64,000 nt of DNA, taken from contig CAJHZI010000679.1 of the NCBI GenBank assembly GCA_905160935.1, positions 479,501 through 543,500 of the forward strand, in the 5' to 3' direction. Source of the DNA: Enchytraeus crypticus (Eukaryota > Annelida > Clitellata > Enchytraeida > Enchytraeidae). The position numbers and the translations under genes are program-made. Shown piece by piece: positions 52,271 to 63,871 of the stretch (the first letter of the stretch is position 1; every line of letters begins with the position of its first letter). The notes under the pieces are model-generated. The model made no database searches. It worked only from the letters and a program-made list of their open reading frames with translations, and was not told where the DNA came from.

Positions 52271-55200
52271 GTAAGTATCAACATTATATTATTACGATAA
52301 ATTTTCATTTAGACAAAGAAAACCTTAAAAAGTGTAAACTGTTGTTATTGTCGAGCGTAATCGGAAATAAAGCGTTCACGTCGAATCTTTATTAAATTTT
52401 TGAAGAGCTTCTAAAGTTGATGTCAAATGAAACTAAAAAGTCGATGCGACGAAGCACTAAGATCCAAATCGACGTCAAAAAGGGCATGAGAGCCCATACG
52501 CCTGAAATTGCTATACAATTGTCTAAAACCCGACCCTAACTAAACTGGGATTCAAAAGAAGATGACGATGGTCATAATTCCAAAGTCGACTTCGAGCAAT
52601 AGTATCATCTCCCAAAAGCAAGTGACTTAAAATTGTGTCGTTTCCATTGTGAGACGAAATGTTCATCAGCGTATGATATTAGCGAATTCGACTGAGCATT
52701 ACTTTTCAGAATCGTCATATCTGGATTCGAATACCGAGAGAATTATCAATTAAAACACCCCAGAAAACTAAATTATTCTTCTTAATTCTGCGTTAGCTGA
52801 ATTTATCGTCCACTATGCACGACACTAAACGTAACTAAACATCGAATGAGAAATCAACAACCAAAATTGCAAAACAAAATCCCCAAGAATGGCCACGTTG
52901 TAAACAAGTGCGTTCCATCATGTGCAATTTGACTCGTACCTCCTTTTCTTTAATTCCCTTTATCTTTGGGCTAGTTATTTGGATTTTGGAAATTGCACAG
53001 ACATTCTATTCTGTTTTTAGACATTCTTTTTGCTCGCCGGCTTGATTTTGCCTCAATAGTGCTCGATGTTGTCATTGATGACTGTAGTACTCTAACTGTT
53101 GTTATGTTACATCGTGGTTGTTCTCCCCCGCATGCAATTCAAGGAAAGAGCTGTTAGCTCAGGAAATAACTGTTTGCTTCTCATTAAATCTCGTTCTGTT
53201 AACGCTCGTTAAGGGACGCCTTAGCCTCCACTGGGATAATTAGAGAAAATGTAACATTTGCACCGTCATTACTATATCTGCTTTAAATTAAATCGCTCCA
53301 GGCGATATAATGGCGTCAATTTATTGCAAAAAGTACCAACAGGCTTGCTTCTTGAATCGATGTTCATGATTTTCAAACTGAACAAAGAGAAATCGTGTGA
53401 CTTTTAAACACAGTTTCATGAGAATATTCTTGTGATTGCGACACCTTGTTTCTTGTTCTTTGTGTTGACATGAATGAATTGTTTCAACATGATTGCATTT
53501 TAATATACAAGCGTGTACGAGATGATACACAGAAAGTCTAGCGTGTATTCGTTAATATCTAATCTCTCTCTCTCTCTCTCCCTCTCTCTATCTTAGTGCA
53601 CTGCCCATTGGCAGGTCCATGGCCTCCACTCTGTCTTCCGTTTTCTCTTCATGTCCACGTACGAATGTATCTTTAAAACATCTAACAAGATATACCATTA
53701 TTCTTTGAGGATTCTGCTTGTGACGAAGTGGGTACCCTATACCTTCCTCGGCTTCAGCTAACATTTTCAGGTCAGGGGCATCATTCCCTGAGAAAATCAT
53801 CCTGTTTACCCATATGTGATACCATGTATGATTGTTTACACCTGCAGATCCTGCTTTTATTCACGCATGCATAGTAATGTATCAAATTATTATACCTACG
53901 TCCATTGTTAGGATGATATGAGGAAGATGTTATGATCATATTACCTGATTCATTCATGCGTTCATGAAAATTACTTCCAGTTTAAAACAAACCAACACAG
54001 CAACAGGACTACCTGCGTTCATGCCAAAATAAAATAAAACATTTATGCGAAATAGAATGCATTAAGGCAAGCAAGCCAGGCAAATGTCCGCTGGGTCTAA
54101 TATACCTGATGCTAATATAGATATAATATGCTGATGCTACACAGATCCAAGATACCTATGGTATTAATTATTTGAACAAGTAGGTATTTTCCTCTTTGGA
54201 TTTTCCAATTAATAACTCTAAGTGTCAATGTCTTAGAATTGATATGATATCTAAGAATATATGTAAGAATATAAAAATAATGACGCAATTGTACCATAGG
54301 TAAATGAGATAAGGTTTTTAGGATTTACAATTTTATTTTTAAAAATTTGTTTCTGATAAATTATAGCAAAAAATTGAAATCAATTGATAAATCTATATTA
54401 AATTATGTTAGCTTGCTCGTGCACAAGATGTTAAACCTACATCTAATGCATTCTACAGATTGTTTTTGAGAAAACTGAATAAAGTTACCTCTTAAAGTTA
54501 AAGATCTTGAAATAATTTACCAATAGTAATCAGGATTCTTTGGTTAAAGCTCTGAGCAAATCATTCTGTACCGGTGGATGACCCAGTGCGTCATTTCGAC
54601 GGCAGAGTTGGTAATGCTCTTGCTGATAAGTACGAGGCAATGGGTTCAAATTCAAGCTTGACTGTCTCCCGCGATATCCTGTAATAAAGCTATGGATTTA
54701 AATAATAAATACTTTAGATTTAAGTAATAGATGCTTTAGATTTAAATAATAAATACTTTAGATTTAAATAATAAATACTTTAGATTTAAATAAATACTTT
54801 AGATTTAAATAATAAATACTTTAGATTTAAATAATAAATACTTTAGATTTAAATAATAAATATTTTAGATTTAAATAATAAATACTTTAGATTTAAATAA
54901 TAAATACTTTAGATTTAAATCACGAGTGCTTTAGATTTAAATCACGAGTACTTTAGATTTAAATCACGAGTGCTTTAGATTTAAATCACGAGTGCTTTAG
55001 ATTTAAATCACGAGTGCTTTAGATTTGCCTAATAAACTCAACAAGTTTATGAATGCTACAAATACTGAATGCGATAGATATACATAATAAGTGCGATAGA
55101 TTTACATAATAAGTGCGATAGATTTACATAATAAGTGCGATAGGTTTAACTTGGCATTAGAGTATTTTTGTAGAGCTTTCGCTCATTTATTCCTATCCGC

Positions 55201-55472
55201 ATACAGATTTATCTTTATTATTGTTTTGTGTCTATTTCGCAGCCGTGAATGGTGTGACGGTACCGGAAATTGAGCCCGGGATGTCTGAATTAATGCGAAT
55301 AGAAGATGACGCACGTGTTGGAGTCAATGCTGGAATAAAGTAAGGACGCTTGATTAGATCGTCATTTAGATTGGAGCAATGATGAGCTGTAGTAGCCATA
55401 GAAGCCATCTTTAAAGTCTGTGGGGAGTGAGAGAGAGAGAGAGAGAGAGTAGAGTGAGAAATCGAGAGAGAA

Positions 55473-55525
<53 letters not shown>

Positions 55526-55555
55526 TGAGAAATCGAGAGAGAAATCGAGAGAGAA

Positions 55556-55596
<41 letters not shown>

Positions 55597-56100
55597 TAGA
55601 TAGAGGGATTGCAAAAAGTTTATCTATTGTGAAGTCATTCAAGCGTATATTTTATCTGATGCAGAGCTGTTAAGACTCTGATGGGAGAATTTAAACAAAG
55701 ATTATTTTTTAGTATTAATTTCAATTTATTAGTAATATTAAATAATATTATTAATATAAATAATTAATTATAGTTACAATTAATTATTACTTATAACTAT
55801 AATTAATTTCTTAATTTTATTTTTCATTTTTATTATTTATTATTTTATCATTTTACACTATGACTATGACACTGAGCCTAATGAAATGCCTCAATGTTTT
55901 TCCAGTGCAATTTCCTATACTTTCATAAGTATCTATGGTCGGCTGTTAGGAATTACGTAGAGCTTTCTGTTGCTGTATTCCTACTTTCTCGGAATCAAGG
56001 AGGAGATAAGGCAGAATCGTGTAACTACCAGTACGAATAGTAAGAGGCTGAGATATTAGAGATATTCATGGTAACAAGTCGTACAGATATCAGTGATGCC

Positions 56101-56144
<44 letters not shown>

Positions 56145-57548
56145 GGTTTAACGTCCGATTTCTCATACAAGGATGATGTCAGGGACGTCATAGAGTAATG
56201 ATTCGTGAAGTTGCATTAGTCTAAGCAAACTCTAAAACCTCCCCACTTAGACATAAAACTGTGACAAACGTGGCTTAATCCACTTAGGTAAGGCAATACA
56301 TCAACAAATTAATAAACCAATAATAACTGATAACAATTAATAATCAATTCATTTAGCAATCAATATATCAATCTACCTATGCATTGATAAATCCAGCAAC
56401 AAATCAATCAACAAATAAATAATTCATTTATAAATCAATCTATCAATCTGCCTATCCATTCATAAGTCCATCAAATTATCCATCAACAAAGAAATCACTC
56501 CATTCATCAAGAAATCAATTAACCTATCAAATCATCAATCCATTCATCAATTCACCACGCAAAGAATCAATTAATCAGTCAGTCCATCAAACGATCACTC
56601 AATCCACTAACGTCACTGGATTTTTAAGAATTTATTCCTCGTACTGCATCAATCCATAGGCTACCGAACTCAATACTGTAGGATCGCTTGGTTTAGCAAT
56701 TAATAGTAAATAGCGTGAAAGGATGGAGGTAAGTTCTCAAATGGCAATATATAATAATGTGGAATATAACTGCACTACAGTAGTCGTTAGTATACTATTA
56801 GTATTTAGTCGTTAGTATTATTCAAGTCAAATCCGACATTCAATGCCTGTTATGCTGACATCGCCACTAGCTGCAGCCAGTGACGATGTTGGTAATATAC
56901 TCGACCAGTATGTGCGGGTTCACATCCTGGGCTCGCTCGTCACTGACATCGCTTTCGAGTGAGGAAATTAACGTTAACATTACATTTTTATTTACCTGCT
57001 TTATTTGTTTGCTTCTTAGACAAAAAGAAAAGGATTTACTCCGTCGCTACTGGAGCGATGAAACGAGCTATTGTCTGGAGTTCTACTGTTTCCGCTACCA
57101 AACGAAGTCCTCGTACTTCCGGTGTGTCCGCCATTACTGCCCGGATGCTCTCTTCATCTTGCCGAAATCCGACAGGTCATTCGGCTCTAACATTCCTCTT
57201 CTGAACTTCAATCCGCATCAAGTTCAGCAGTCAAAAGCTTTCACCAAATCAAACGACAAAAGATCAACCGGATCAAGTGCATCGGATCAGGATTCGATTC
57301 CGGATAAAGTCAGTAATTTGGAAGTGGGAAGAAATCTTTTTCCAGTGGAAAGACATCAACGTTACGTGCACCCGTATAACTGGGTCAGCAATGGTCGCAG
57401 GGCTCTGCGCTCGTTTGGGGGCAGTTTCGACCCATTGAAATTGAAGAAAGGAGAGAAATGGTCAGCCCCCATTGGCAGCAACTCCAGGAGACAAACGAGT
57501 CGGATGCATCCGTTCCTGGCTCCGTACTTTCATTCCAGGAATCAGTAG
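52228..57548 (+). CDS. Predicted secreted four-cysteine protein / prohormone, 3 exons
   Basis: Exons 52228-52270, 55243-55339 and 57020-57548 join in phase (1, then 2) to 222 residues. A short hydrophobic signal peptide (MMLLLIFLAVLQSS, cleavage probably near residues 14-18) means secretion. After an acidic stretch comes YWSDETSYCLEFYC and FRCVRHYC: four cysteines at 65, 70, 82 and 87 (CX4CX11CX4C), likely two disulphides. Dibasic sites at 55-56, 127-128, 173-174, 189-190 and 203-204 suggest prohormone processing; 173-174 follows Gly172 (SNGRR), an amidation-type site. No membrane segment after the signal. I recognise no family; a neuropeptide precursor or small secreted factor fits (inference). 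An AATAAA lies 36 bases past the stop. Confidence 0.7.
52975..53105 (+). repeat. Dispersed repeat family E
   Basis: gcttgattttgcctcaatag, gtgctcgatgttgtcattga, tgactgtagtactctaact. Confidence 0.65.
53562..53640 (-). mobile_element. LINE 3' end with (CT)n
   Basis: (CT)n, then gtgcactgcccattggcagg and tccatggcctccactctgtc: reverse of the LINE 3' end. Minus-strand open sequence continues to about 53800 but is not recognisable as ORF2. Confidence 0.65.
54560..54665 (+). repeat. tRNA-like SINE head
   Basis: ggcagagttggtaatgctct and gggttcaaattcaagc are A- and B-box-like. Confidence 0.4.
54695..55030. repeat. 21-22 bp minisatellite
   Basis: ataaatactttagatttaaa units changing to cacgagtgctttagatttaa units in the right third; intron 1 of the secreted-protein gene. 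Confidence 0.95.
55068..55148. repeat. 22 bp repeat
   Basis: About four units of aagtgcgatagatttacata at. Confidence 0.85.
55243..55339 (+). CDS. Secreted-protein gene exon 2
   Basis: Acceptor tgtctatttcgcag, donor ATAAA|gtaagg; 97 bases, phase 1 in, 2 out. Residues 15-46: VNGVTVPEIEPGMSELMRIE and onward, acidic, no cysteine. Confidence 0.68.
55427..55605. repeat. (GA)n with repeated tagagtgagaaatcga
   Basis: Two blocks of agtagagtgagaaatcgag within a GA array; about 90 bases after the exon 2 donor. Confidence 0.9.
56100..56190 (+). repeat. (AAT)n plus repeat family D
   Basis: (AAT)n, then aaaggtttaacgtccgattt and gatgatgtcagggacgtc. Confidence 0.6.
56869..56984 (+). mobile_element. SINE family A beside exon 3
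   Basis: gccagtgacgatgttggtaa ... ctgacatcgctttcgagtga; shortened at the ccgcgg segment as in 51381-51505. Open in the frame of exon 3 from an ATG at 56880. Confidence 0.75.
57020..57548 (+). CDS. Secreted-protein gene exon 3
   Basis: Acceptor ttgtttgcttcttag; residues 47-222 with all four cysteines and four of the five dibasic sites plus RR 55-56. Clearly richer in GC than the surroundings. A family A SINE ends 35 bases before the acceptor. Confidence 0.78.
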
Positions 57549-57583
57549 CACGTTGCTAACCACTGCTCCGGATTTGAATTGAG

Positions 57584-57589
57584 AATAAA
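57584..57589 (+). terminator. Poly(A) signal of the secreted-protein gene
   Basis: AATAAA 36 bases after the TAG stop; gives a very short 3'UTR. Confidence 0.6.
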
Positions 57590-57684
57590 GAAAACTCAAG
57601 AACGGATCTTTTGATGGGATAAACCCAGTAAATCTGTTATCTCGTTATGTAAGCAGAGTTCCATAGGACGAGAGAACATAGTTT

Positions 57685-57742
57685 CCAATGTTGTCATGGA
57701 CGACAGCAGCACTCTAATTACGTTGTTGTTGTTGTTGTTGTA
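57685..57742 (+). repeat. Family E with (GTT)n tail
   Basis: caatgttgtcatggacgaca, gcactctaattacgttgttg. Confidence 0.65.
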
Positions 57743-57779
57743 CCTCCTCGTCCTATAGGAAGAGTCCTATAGGACGAGG

Positions 57780-57848
57780 TAACATAGTATTCAATGTTGT
57801 CATGGACAACAACAGAACTTTAATTACGTTGTTGTTGATGTTGTACCT
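57780..57848 (+). repeat. Family E, tandem second copy
   Basis: caatgttgtcatggacaaca, then acgttgttgttgatgttg; the 57660-57760 block is duplicated. Confidence 0.65.
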
Positions 57849-58581
57849 CGTCCTAGTGGTAGAGCCCTTTAGGCAGATTTGATTACGCTCGCTCGCAAAA
57901 GTGTGAACAACCCAAAAATGCCCAATTTGTAAAATATGCTGGATAAAATATTTTCAAAATGAAATAATTTATATTTCCTATTCAAGGTTTCCTACAAAAC
58001 ATACAGAAGTCTCATGGTTTCAATATTTTCCAAGTTCTGTAATGAAATATCCATTAGGCACTGATTGTTTGTCGTCTATGTGTTTATGTCGAGTTGTCTT
58101 ACAGTACCTAATGTGGAACAAATCAAATCTGACAGTAAACGGAAATATTACTCATATACATGTAATACATAGCGGCCTACCTCGAATGACAATTCAAAAA
58201 TCGAAACCAAGCCTGGACTGATGAAACAAGTAGCTCAATATTTATGTCAAATGGCAACTAACTTTAAATAGGCCAGTGAAATACATTAACGAATTGGTAA
58301 TTTATAGTAATATATGATTTGAAATTGTGAAGACTACTTAGGCGTTGGTCCATGGAAAGTTGTGTAAACTGATTCTCAATGACTGACGTAAATATAGCAA
58401 ACGTTAACGCTTTATATACATGGAATATACTGGTGCACCACCCACAATAAGCAACCTAAACTTACTGAATCATACATGGAGACCTTTGTTAGGCTCCCAT
58501 TTATTTAGAACTCATCGACTATGATTTCTTGGAAAAACAACAGCATCAACACTTAAAATGCTTCTGTTGTCAATGACAATA

Positions 58582-58714
58582 CGGCTGAAGCCAGTGGCGA
58601 TGTCGGTAGGATTTTAGACTGCAGATCGGTATGTGCTGGGTTCAAAACTTGGGCTCGACCGACACTGACATCGCTTTCGAGTGAGGAAACTGAAGTTAAC
58701 ATTGGCTTTTTTAA
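58582..58714 (+). mobile_element. SINE family A
   Basis: ggctgaagccagtggcgatg start and attggcttttttaaa end. Confidence 0.75.
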
Positions 58715-58904
58715 ATCGAGTAGTCTATGATGAAACCAAAGCCAAGCTGATGAGGAAAAATACAAATGAGTCCAAAAATGACGAGACTTCGACATTCAGA
58801 AGTCCAGTTCTAAATAGGGAATAAGTGGAAAGAGCAATAGTTCTAGATAAGATACGGAATTATTGGAAATGAGGTTTAGGCGATTATATCGCCCATTATA
58901 TGTG

Positions 58905-59008
58905 ACACAACAGTCATAATTCATGACACAACTGTCATATCCATGACACAAGAGTCATGATCCACGACACAACTGTCATAATCCATGACACAACTGTCAT
59001 AATCCATG
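58905..59008. repeat. About 21 bp repeat
   Basis: Five units of catgacacaactgtcataat. Confidence 0.85.
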
Positions 59009-59284
59009 TTCCCAAATATTTCGTAAATAAATTAAAGCTGAAGAGAGAAATTTAAGATGGAAAAGATCTTAGCCAAATCTACGTTCAACTATTCAATAAT
59101 GAAATAGTTTATAAAATCTTTATTCTTTAACAGCAATCATAGTATTATCTCATTAACATTGTCTGCTTCTCTATTATGACATAAGGCCCAGACGTACGCA
59201 TCTACAAACGCGTTGGAAATTAGATTAAACGGACTACGCTGTGGAAAGAACGTGTGATAACATACATGTATGTAGGTAATGCAA

Positions 59285-59878
59285 GAATAGCAAAGTCATA
59301 ATACATAGCGATCATAGTCATAGTTCATAGCTCATAGTGGGTCATAGTTCATAGTAGTTCATATTTCATAGTGGTTAATAGTTCATAGTGGTTATAGTTC
59401 ATAGTGGCCATAGTCATAGTTCATAGTGGTCATAGTCATAGTTCATAGTGGTCATAGTCATAGTTCATAGTGGCCATAGTCATAGTTCATAGTGGTCATA
59501 GTCATAGTTCATAGTGGCCATAGTCATAGTTCATAGTGGTCATAGTCATAGTTCATAGTGGTCATAGTCATAGTTCATAGTGGCCATAGTCATAGTTCAT
59601 AGTGGCCATAGTCATAGTTCATAGTGGTCATAGTCATAGTTCATAGTGGTCATAGTCATAGTTCATAGTGGTCATAGTCATAGTTCATAGTGGTCATAGT
59701 CATAGTTCATAGTGGTCATAGTCATAGTTCATAGTGGTCATAGTCATAGTTCATAGTGGTCATAGTCATAGTTCATAGTGGTCATAGTCATAGTTCATAG
59801 TGGGCATAGTCATAGTTCATAGTGGTCATAGTCATAGTTCATAGTGGTCATAGTCATAGTTCATAGTGGTCATAGTTA
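59285..59878. repeat. 22 bp satellite-like array
   Basis: More than 20 units of catagtcatagttcatagtg gt; units with ggccatag and ggtcatag are interspersed. Confidence 0.95.
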
Positions 59879-60244
59879 TTATGAATCTAATGATCATAGT
59901 TCACAAGTTTTATTATTACTCTGGAGACTGAGATAAGTCAGTGAGATAAAATTTATTGTTTAAATCAGAATTTGTAATTTAATATAATTTAAGTGTAAAG
60001 TAAATTAATTTAATATAATTTAAATGTAATTTACTTATACTTCAATCGCACTCTATAAAGTAAGCTGCTAGTTTACAGTTAATAAAGAATTTAAACAATT
60101 TTATTTTGACGAAATGCAGAAAAACATTTCTATCCATTAAACTACTAATTACATGCTTTTAATAAAGATCATACCTCTCTCAGAAGAAATATGCAAATAA
60201 ATATCAATTTCTAAACAACATATCCACAAATTAATTCCCTAACT

Positions 60245-60365
60245 ACCTATCCGATGGCCGCCGAATTGATATCGTGCTTGTCTGAGAGGCAGAAACTGAT
60301 CGATTCCAATCCCAACAGAATTGTCTCTAATAGCACTCCACGTGAATCGGAAGCAGACGTTAAAC
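60245..60365 (+). repeat. tRNA-like SINE fragment
   Basis: ccgccgaattgatatcgtgc and gattccaatcccaacag; ends agcagacgttaaac as other families do. Confidence 0.4.
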
Positions 60366-60894
60366 ATAGATTGACAACTTTTTTAATTCTTTATAAGATT
60401 TGACAAATAAAAATTAATTTGGCAGTGCAGCTTAAGAGATACCTACTAACATTTAAGGACTCGCTAGTTTATGTGCAGGCGACAATATGAAGTAATATAA
60501 ACTATCACATAATTGTTTCATTTATCAATTAAATAACTACAGATTAAATGATTGACTTCATTCACGTCCTCAGTTCTTCTTATATTCATTATAGTCTAGT
60601 CATTACATCATTGAATTATCTATACATAATTAAATCCTCTTTGATTCTTTGCATCATTTAATCCACGGTAAATTACTGCATTCTCACTACAGCATTTCAC
60701 CCTCGGCGACTAGCTAGATAGAGCAATGCTCTCACTAGGGACCGATTGAATGGTATTGGGATTGTTTTAATTTTGCATCATTGATTATGTTGTAATCTTG
60801 CACTTTTATTTCTCTTTTTGTACACTTTGTATGTATGTGACTTCACACTGATGTTTGTTGTCGAAATAAACATATGTCTCTCTCTCTCCCTCAT

Positions 60895-61090
60895 TGCATC
60901 ATTTTGTCTTAACTGCATCATTGCTTAACAATGCATCACTCCATCTTCACTGCATCAGTGCATCTTCACTTCATCATCGCATCTTCACTTCATCATCGCA
61001 TCTTCACTACATCATTGCATCTTCACTACATCATTGCATCCTCACTGCGTCATTGCATCCTTAAAGCATCAAGGAATCTCTACTGCATCC
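60895..61090. repeat. About 19 bp repeat
   Basis: catcttcactacatcattg units. Confidence 0.85.
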
Positions 61091-62147
61091 TCGCATTATT
61101 TAGGTTCGCTGCTATGCTAGTAGAATTTTTGAATTTAAAGAATTGAAGTCGCACATTAACTAAAGCTTAACTTCCTAATGAATCCTAAATACCACTAATT
61201 TTTCAATATCTATAACTTTCTATACAATAATAAAGTAGAATGATAAAAACATAATATAGACTGTATACTACAACACTCGCACAGAATGCAACTATAAAAG
61301 AATACAACAAATTTAAACATAATTAATTTACACTCAAGTTCTGTACAATTCATCCAGCGATCAGATACCGTCAATGTCAAAAAATCGCTGATATAAAACG
61401 TGGAAAACGATTATGCAAGCATTTGCGCATAAATACTGAAAACACTTAGATATCGCGCACCTCTTTACTTTCATAATTATAATGAAAGTAACGCAGCTTA
61501 TATTTCATTTATGTAGAAAATAAAATATAAATGGCGTTGCCTACATGCTTGATACTTCACATTTTACGCATCGATGAAGTAGCAATTTTAAAAAAATTAG
61601 GTTTCCAAGTTCAGGTAGATTAAGAAGAAGCGCTAGATTAAGTAGTAACTAGTTTTGTTAAAAAGAACTTAAAAACTTATACTTAAGGAACTTATAATTT
61701 AAATCAAACACCCTGTGAGCCCACTAGCCCCCCCCCCCCTCCGCAAATCACTCTGAGGTGCCAAACTTCTGCGAATTTTTTGTGTAGATCTTACACCACA
61801 CTAAGTTAAACTTACTAAATACAATAGACCATCGAGTATAACATCCCATAACAAGAGGTAATATTATAGGAACAGTGCCAATCTAATTTTTACGTTTCTA
61901 GCAATTAACACAGAATTTTTTCTCTCTGCATGGTTATTAATACTACACAAAAAATTCTATTATTTTAGAGGAGAAATAAAAAATGTGACGAAATATATTA
62001 AATGTTTAATCCATACACTAAAGCCAATCTGCGGTCAACCCTCCCCCTTTTCTTTCACTTTTTTGTTGCTAATTACGACCCTGTGCCAGGTTTCTAGGAA
62101 ATCACTAAGAGAAAGTGCTCGATATCTAAGTGTAGCCACAACAAGAG

Positions 62148-62288
62148 TTAATTAAAGAACCGCATGACTTTGTTTCGTAGCAGACGAATGAAGGAGTCTG
62201 GAAACATTGTCTGAGACACGTTAGCGTACTTGAAGTAGTTGTAGGGCTGTGCTATGACCTCCAACAGCGACGATAAAAGCTTGCGATC
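62148..62288 (-). CDS. Unrecognised gene, last exon
   Basis: 46 codons plus stop after acceptor tttattttcag; GC and codon use are unlike the surrounding AT-rich DNA. Confidence 0.62.
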   Translation of the reverse strand, partial: DRKLLSSLLEVIAQPYNYFKYANVSQTMFPDSFIRLLRNKVMRFFN

Positions 62289-62563
62289 CTGAAAATAAAC
62301 AAGTATTTCAACAAGCATTAGAGTGAATGATATCTGGCACTTTTACTGATATTATGTTTAAACCGTTATGGAGCGCTATAGTCAATTGTTCAATTATTCT
62401 GTATTCGGAATATTTGAGATTTTGCTCTTCAATCAGATTGACCAGGGATTGATCCTAGGACCTCAAGAACCACAATTTAAAGTTCATAGCGCTGCTTGAC
62501 ACTCTGCACATTCAACCATTTGTACATTACATTCGATATATATATGCAATATATACATGTATG

Positions 62564-62624
<61 letters not shown>

Positions 62625-62663
62625 TATATGTGTGTGTATATATATATATATATTTACATATAC

Positions 62664-62716
<53 letters not shown>

Positions 62717-63207
62717 CATACATGTATATACACTGTATAGATACAGTAGACTGTACATAGCAAGGAGCTCACCACAGCTCCTGACAAATTATTTTTACAG
62801 TTTACACACGACAAAGCTTGCAGTGGGCAATACAATCTTAAATACAATCTCAGAGCCTATCAAGTAATAAAAACTTTCTCTTTTTGCTCACTGGCAGGTC
62901 CATGGTGGAATATATTGAAAACTTACCAGTGTCTGCGTGAGTACAACAACAACAACAACAACAACAGCACAACAACAACAACAACAGCACAACAACAACA
63001 ACAACACAACAACAACAGTACGAATACAGTGCAATACCTTGTGAACTTCCCTGTGTCGATGTGAGTTGTACAACAACAACAACAACAACACAAGAACAAC
63101 AACGACAGTATGAATACAGTGCTATACCTTGAGAACTTCCCTGTGTCTGTGAGAGTTGTATAATCTGCCATCCCTGACGATGTCATCAATCAACTCCTGA
63201 AACTCCT
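62148..63207 (-). CDS. 3' end of an unrecognised gene, two exons
   Basis: Exon 63128-63207 (acceptor ttatataacag, donor CTCAAG|gtatag) joins exon 62148-62288 (acceptor tttattttcag) in phase 0 and ends at TAA 62148-62150. The visible 72 residues read [20 protein letters not shown] ..., then [37 protein letters not shown] and RNKVMRFFN. It looks like a folded, mostly helical C-terminus, with a cytosolic-type composition and no membrane helix. I do not recognise the family. The gene continues beyond the right edge. Confidence 0.6.
62325..62470 (-). mobile_element. Diverged SINE family B relative
   Basis: atgatatctggcacttttac, gattgaccagggattgatcc; same layout as 19030-19190. Confidence 0.45.
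62520..62720. repeat. (TA)n microsatellite
   Basis: TA array with TGTGTG and CATGTA interruptions. Confidence 0.95.
62878..62912 (-). mobile_element. LINE 3' end, short
   Basis: cactggcaggtccatggtgg. Confidence 0.5.
62925..63112. repeat. (CAA)n arrays with two extra exon-end copies
   Basis: Trinucleotide blocks separated by ataccttgtgaacttccctg and cttaccagtgtctgcgtgag, copies of the exon 63128-63207 end and donor. Confidence 0.85.
63128..63207 (-). CDS. Unrecognised gene, penultimate exon
   Basis: 80 bases; enters with AG completing a split codon, 26 full codons, phase 0 out. Its 3' end and donor recur at 63037-63076 and 62925-62946. Confidence 0.6.
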
Positions 63208-63214
63208 CTGTTAT

Positions 63215-63400
63215 ATAAATAAATCAATCAGTCAATAAATAAATCATTCATTCAATTAGTAAATCAATCAATCAATCAATTAATCAATCAATCAATCAAT
63301 CAATTAATCAATCAATCATTATTTGTAAATTGTACAATCATACAAATAAAAATTAATTGAGCAATCAATTCATTAATCAATCAAGCAATCAATCAATGAA
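63215..63400. repeat. (TCAA)n tract
   Basis: Tetranucleotide array at the acceptor side of exon 63128-63207. Confidence 0.9.
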
Positions 63401-63549
63401 TCACTAAATTAAACTATCACTGAGTTAGTTGAATAATGTGATTAAGTTTTGTCATCTGTCAGTTAGAGAGTCAGTCAGCCAATCACTTTTAATCTATCAG
63501 TTAGTAGGCCTATCGGTAATCTGTCAGTGGCGATATCGTTAACATAATT

Positions 63550-63635
63550 TTTATGACGGTAGCTCGAGTGTATCGAGTCGTCTTGAAACGAAGCCTTGTG
63601 CATCTGAACCTTGACGTTAAACACTCTACAAATTT
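63550..63635 (-). repeat. Dispersed repeat family F
   Basis: tagctcgagtgtatcgagtc, gcatctgaaccttgacgtta. Confidence 0.55.
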
Positions 63636-63697
63636 TAATCGACTCAAATATTCACTTGAGTTTAAAAACAGAAAATGAGCCTTTGCAGTTGTCATAT

Positions 63698-63798
63698 GGA
63701 TTTTGAAATTTACACGTTTTGAACCTTCTCGTTGTTCACCGGCTTGAATTTGTTTCAATAGTGCTCGCTGTTGTCAGGAACGACAGTAACACTCTATT
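63698..63798 (+). repeat. Dispersed repeat family E
   Basis: ggcttgaatttgtttcaata, gtgctcgctgttgtcaggaa, cgacagtaacactct. Confidence 0.6.
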
Positions 63799-63871
63799 TT
63801 TTTTATTCATCACATCAAGCATTCAAAAAAGCAGGTAAAGCAAACAGAAGAGCGAAATATGGAAACTTTTG

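Larger units (their letters stand above)
57600..62140. other. Intergenic, no gene seen
   Basis: Between the secreted-protein gene and the minus-strand gene ending at 62148. Holds SINEs, 21-22 bp repeats and AT-rich DNA. A 12-base poly(C) run sits at 61728-61739. Confidence 0.5.

Noticed and set aside
58905-59878. Repeat arrays considered as CRISPR
   Set aside because: Direct 21-22 bp tandem units without spacers and no cas genes.
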